Source: Streptosporangiaceae bacterium (GTDB taxonomy: Bacteria; Actinomycetota; Actinomycetes; Streptosporangiales; Streptosporangiaceae). From it: a DNA stretch of 41,536 bases. Below the pieces are notes generated by a model. It had not been told where the DNA came from, ran no database searches, and worked only from the letters and a program-made list of their open reading frames with translations. This document shows positions 39,779 to 41,536 of the stretch, in pieces. The DNA lies in the NCBI GenBank assembly GCA_019239975.1, contig JAFAZE010000099.1:1-41536 (forward strand). The letters run 5' to 3'. A program made the position numbers and the translations under genes. Position 1 is the first letter of the stretch. Every line of letters begins with the position of its first letter.

Positions 39779-40888
39779 ATGCTGACCACGGTGACCAGGG
39801 TGAAGCTGGTCGTGTTCGCGGTGCTCGCCGTCGCCGTCATCGCCTACACCGGGCTGCACTACGCGAGCATCGGCCGGTACTTCGGCGTCCCCGGCTACTA
39901 CGTGGTGAAGGCGGACCTGCCCTCCGCGGGCGGGCTGTATGTCAACGCGGACGTCACCTACCGCGGCGTGTCCGTGGGCCGGGTCGGCGCGCTGACGCTG
40001 GCTGGTTCCGGTGTCCAGGCGGAGCTGAACATCAGCAACTCGGCGCCGCCCATCCCGGCCGATTCCCAGCTCGTCGTCGCCGACCTGTCGGCGGTGGGGG
40101 AGCAGTACGCCGATCTGCGCCCCGGTGGGGCCAGTTCCCCGTACCTCACGGCCGGTGACACGATCAGCGCCGCGGACACCCAGGTCCCGGCGCCGGTGAC
40201 CGACGTGCTGGCCTCCGTCGACGCCCTGGCCAGGTCGCTGCCCCTGGGGTCGCTGCGGACGGTGGTGTCCGAGCTGTACAACGGGTTCAGCAACCAGGGC
40301 CCGAACCTGCAGTCGCTGCTCGACAACAGCAGCTCGTTCACCCAGGCGGCCATCCAGGCGCTGACGCCCACCACGCGGCTCATCCAGGACGGGCAGAGCG
40401 TGCTGGCCACCCAGCAGGCCGAGACGAACGCCATCGAGACGTTCGCGTCGCAGAGCGAGCTGCTGGCGCAGCAGCTGAACAGCTCCGACTCCGACCTGCG
40501 CCGCCTGCTGGCCTCCGGGCCGCTGGCGGCGGAGCAGGTGAGCGGGCTGCTCCAGGACAACGACCCGGACCTGGGCCTGCTGCTGGCGAACCTGCTCAGC
40601 ACGGCCCAGGTGACCGCCCCGAGGCAGTCGGCGCTGAAGGAACTGCTGAGCGCGCTCCCGGCCGTGGTCGCCGCGGGAAACACCGTGATCAACGCGCGGG
40701 GCGCCAACTTCGGCCTCGCCCTGACGTTCTTCAACCCGCTGCCGTGCACCGCCGGCTACCAGGGCACCGTGTACCGCAACGGCACCGACGCCTCCGCGGC
40801 CCCGCCGCTGAACACCGCCGCCTACTGCGCCAGCCCGGCCAGCTCCGGAATCGACGTCCGCGGCTCCGCGCACGCCCCGTCGCCATGA
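39779..40888 (+). CDS. mceF: Mce family protein MceF
   Basis: 369 residues. Anchor at about 9-28 (L-V-V-F-A-V-L-A-V-A-V-I-A-Y), MCE domain at about 40-120 (Y-V-V-K-A-D-L-P-S-A-G-G-L-Y-V-N-A-D-V-T-Y-R-G-V), then the long helical domain and a short tail with two cysteines. It is the only mce subunit gene here with a real gap before it (16 bp). Its stop overlaps the next gene by four bases (ATGA). Confidence 0.94.
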   Translation: MLTTVTRVKLVVFAVLAVAVIAYTGLHYASIGRYFGVPGYYVVKADLPSAGGLYVNADVTYRGVSVGRVGALTLAGSGVQAELNISNSAPPIPADSQLVVADLSAVGEQYADLRPGGASSPYLTAGDTISAADTQVPAPVTDVLASVDALARSLPLGSLRTVVSELYNGFSNQGPNLQSLLDNSSSFTQAAIQALTPTTRLIQDGQSVLATQQAETNAIETFASQSELLAQQLNSSDSDLRRLLASGPLAAEQVSGLLQDNDPDLGLLLANLLSTAQVTAPRQSALKELLSALPAVVAAGNTVINARGANFGLALTFFNPLPCTAGYQGTVYRNGTDASAAPPLNTAAYCASPASSGIDVRGSAHAPSP

Positions 40889-41508
40889 CCGGCGCTGCCA
40901 TGACCCCCTCCGGCGCGCAGGCGCACCCACCGGCCCCGTCCGCCGGGCACCTTCCCGGCTCGTCCGCCGGGCACCCTTCCCCCTCGTCCGCCGCGCAGCC
41001 CCCCTCCCGCCGCCGCGCGTGGCTCGCCGGCTGGCTGCTGCTCGCTCTCGCCGCCGCGTTCGCGGCCTGGGCGGCCTGGTTCTACCAGGCGGCCTCGTCC
41101 AGCGCCGCGCTGACCCTCGGCCAGGCCCGCGACCAGGCACTACAGGCCGGGACGCGCGAGATCGCCGAGCTGAACTCCGTCTCGGACACCCGCATCGCCG
41201 CCTGGCAGGCACGCTGGCTCGCGGACACCGCCGGCGCCGAGCACACTCAGATCGAGCAGACCAACCCCGCGGCGGCGGCGCAGATCAAGAAGATAAAAAC
41301 CAGTTCCAGGGCATCCGTCACCGCCGCCGCTCTCATTCACATTGAACTGAACGGAAGGGGCGGTGCCGCACAGCTCATCGCCACCGTCCGGGTGGCACAG
41401 ACCGCGGACTCGGGCCAGACCGCCACGGTCACCAACCGCTACGTGGCGGCGCTGACCCTGACGTCATCCGGCTGGAAGATCAGCTCCCTCCTCTCCAGAG
41501 GCCAGTGA
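40885..41508 (+). CDS. Mce-associated membrane protein
   Basis: 207 residues. A Pro/Ser/Ala-rich cytoplasmic tail (about 1-43, with repeated S-A-G-H units) precedes one membrane segment (about 46-67) and an outer domain of about 140 residues. That domain ends in a beta-rich V-T-N-R-Y-V-A-A-L-T-L-T-S-S-G-W-K-I. This is the typical layout of mas proteins encoded directly after mceF in actinobacteria, thought to stabilise the complex. It overlaps mceF by ATGA, so it belongs to the same operon. Confidence 0.88.
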   Translation: MTGAAMTPSGAQAHPPAPSAGHLPGSSAGHPSPSSAAQPPSRRRAWLAGWLLLALAAAFAAWAAWFYQAASSSAALTLGQARDQALQAGTREIAELNSVSDTRIAAWQARWLADTAGAEHTQIEQTNPAAAAQIKKIKTSSRASVTAAALIHIELNGRGGAAQLIATVRVAQTADSGQTATVTNRYVAALTLTSSGWKISSLLSRGQ

Positions 41509-41536
41509 CCGTGCGCACCGGAAAACCAGACCCCGA
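41505..41536 (+). CDS. Start of the next operon gene, cut by the window edge
   Basis: GTG at 41505 overlaps the preceding TGA (GTGA), repeating the coupling pattern of the operon; an in-frame GTG at 41511 is the alternative. Only about ten codons are visible. By analogy with other mce operons a second Mce-associated protein is expected, but the sequence here is too short to tell. Confidence 0.4.
   Translation, partial: MTVRTGKPDP

Noticed and set aside
1..41536. tRNA or rRNA genes
   Set aside because: No T-loop or CCA-end pattern and no rRNA-like conserved stretch was noticed. A covariance search would be needed to exclude a divergent tRNA.

Overview
The window is very G+C-rich, codon third positions are mostly G/C, and several starts are GTG or TTG. 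It carries a complete mce lipid-import operon, a DUF222/HNH protein, PucR-type regulators with a C-terminal helix-turn-helix, and a DinB/DUF664 protein of the kind common in mycothiol-containing bacteria. Together these point to a soil-type filamentous actinomycete (Streptosporangiales/Streptomycetales-like). The genus cannot be fixed from the sequence alone.

Region 1 (1-8.4 kb) is mixed metabolism: a DinB-like protein, a TfoX-domain protein with a likely frameshift, a haloacid dehalogenase, homogentisate 1,2-dioxygenase (hmgA) followed by a sarcosine-oxidase-like flavoenzyme, an asparaginase, D-aminoacyl-tRNA deacylase (dtd), a small membrane protein and a two-domain VOC protein. Long perfect inverted repeats separate several of these genes. 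Two of them share a hairpin core and sit between convergent genes.

Region 2 (8.4-13.0 kb) is one minus-strand operon: a GntR/FCD regulator, a PIG-L-type 4-oxalomesaconate hydratase (GalB-like), a RraA-type 4-carboxy-4-hydroxy-2-oxoadipate aldolase (GalC-like), a PrpF-type 4-oxalomesaconate tautomerase (GalD-like) and a type I (VOC-fold) extradiol dioxygenase. This is the complete lower gallate pathway, but with a ring-cleavage enzyme from a different superfamily than the known gallate dioxygenases. A promoter overlapped by a GntR-type operator lies upstream.

Region 3 (13.0-25.4 kb) is a patchwork with insertion-sequence scars: a frameshifted DUF222/HNH gene, a decayed IS5-type transposase, a divergent NAD-epimerase/MerR pair with a 19-bp-spacer promoter, a methyltransferase, and a MacB-type ABC transporter flanked by two paralogous PucR regulators. 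Each regulator is bordered by a truncated transposase fragment.

Region 4 (25.4-41.5 kb) is the most interesting part. Five exported proteins in two units, built from two duplicated families plus one singleton, lie directly upstream of a full mce operon: ATPase, YrbEA, YrbEB, MceA-F, a Mce-associated protein and the start of one more gene. All three units are preceded by copies of the same palindromic motif (TACYCRYCAGTA, flanked by AAG/CTT in two copies) and by long 5' leaders. I infer one regulon, in which the exported proteins are candidate partners of the Mce importer.
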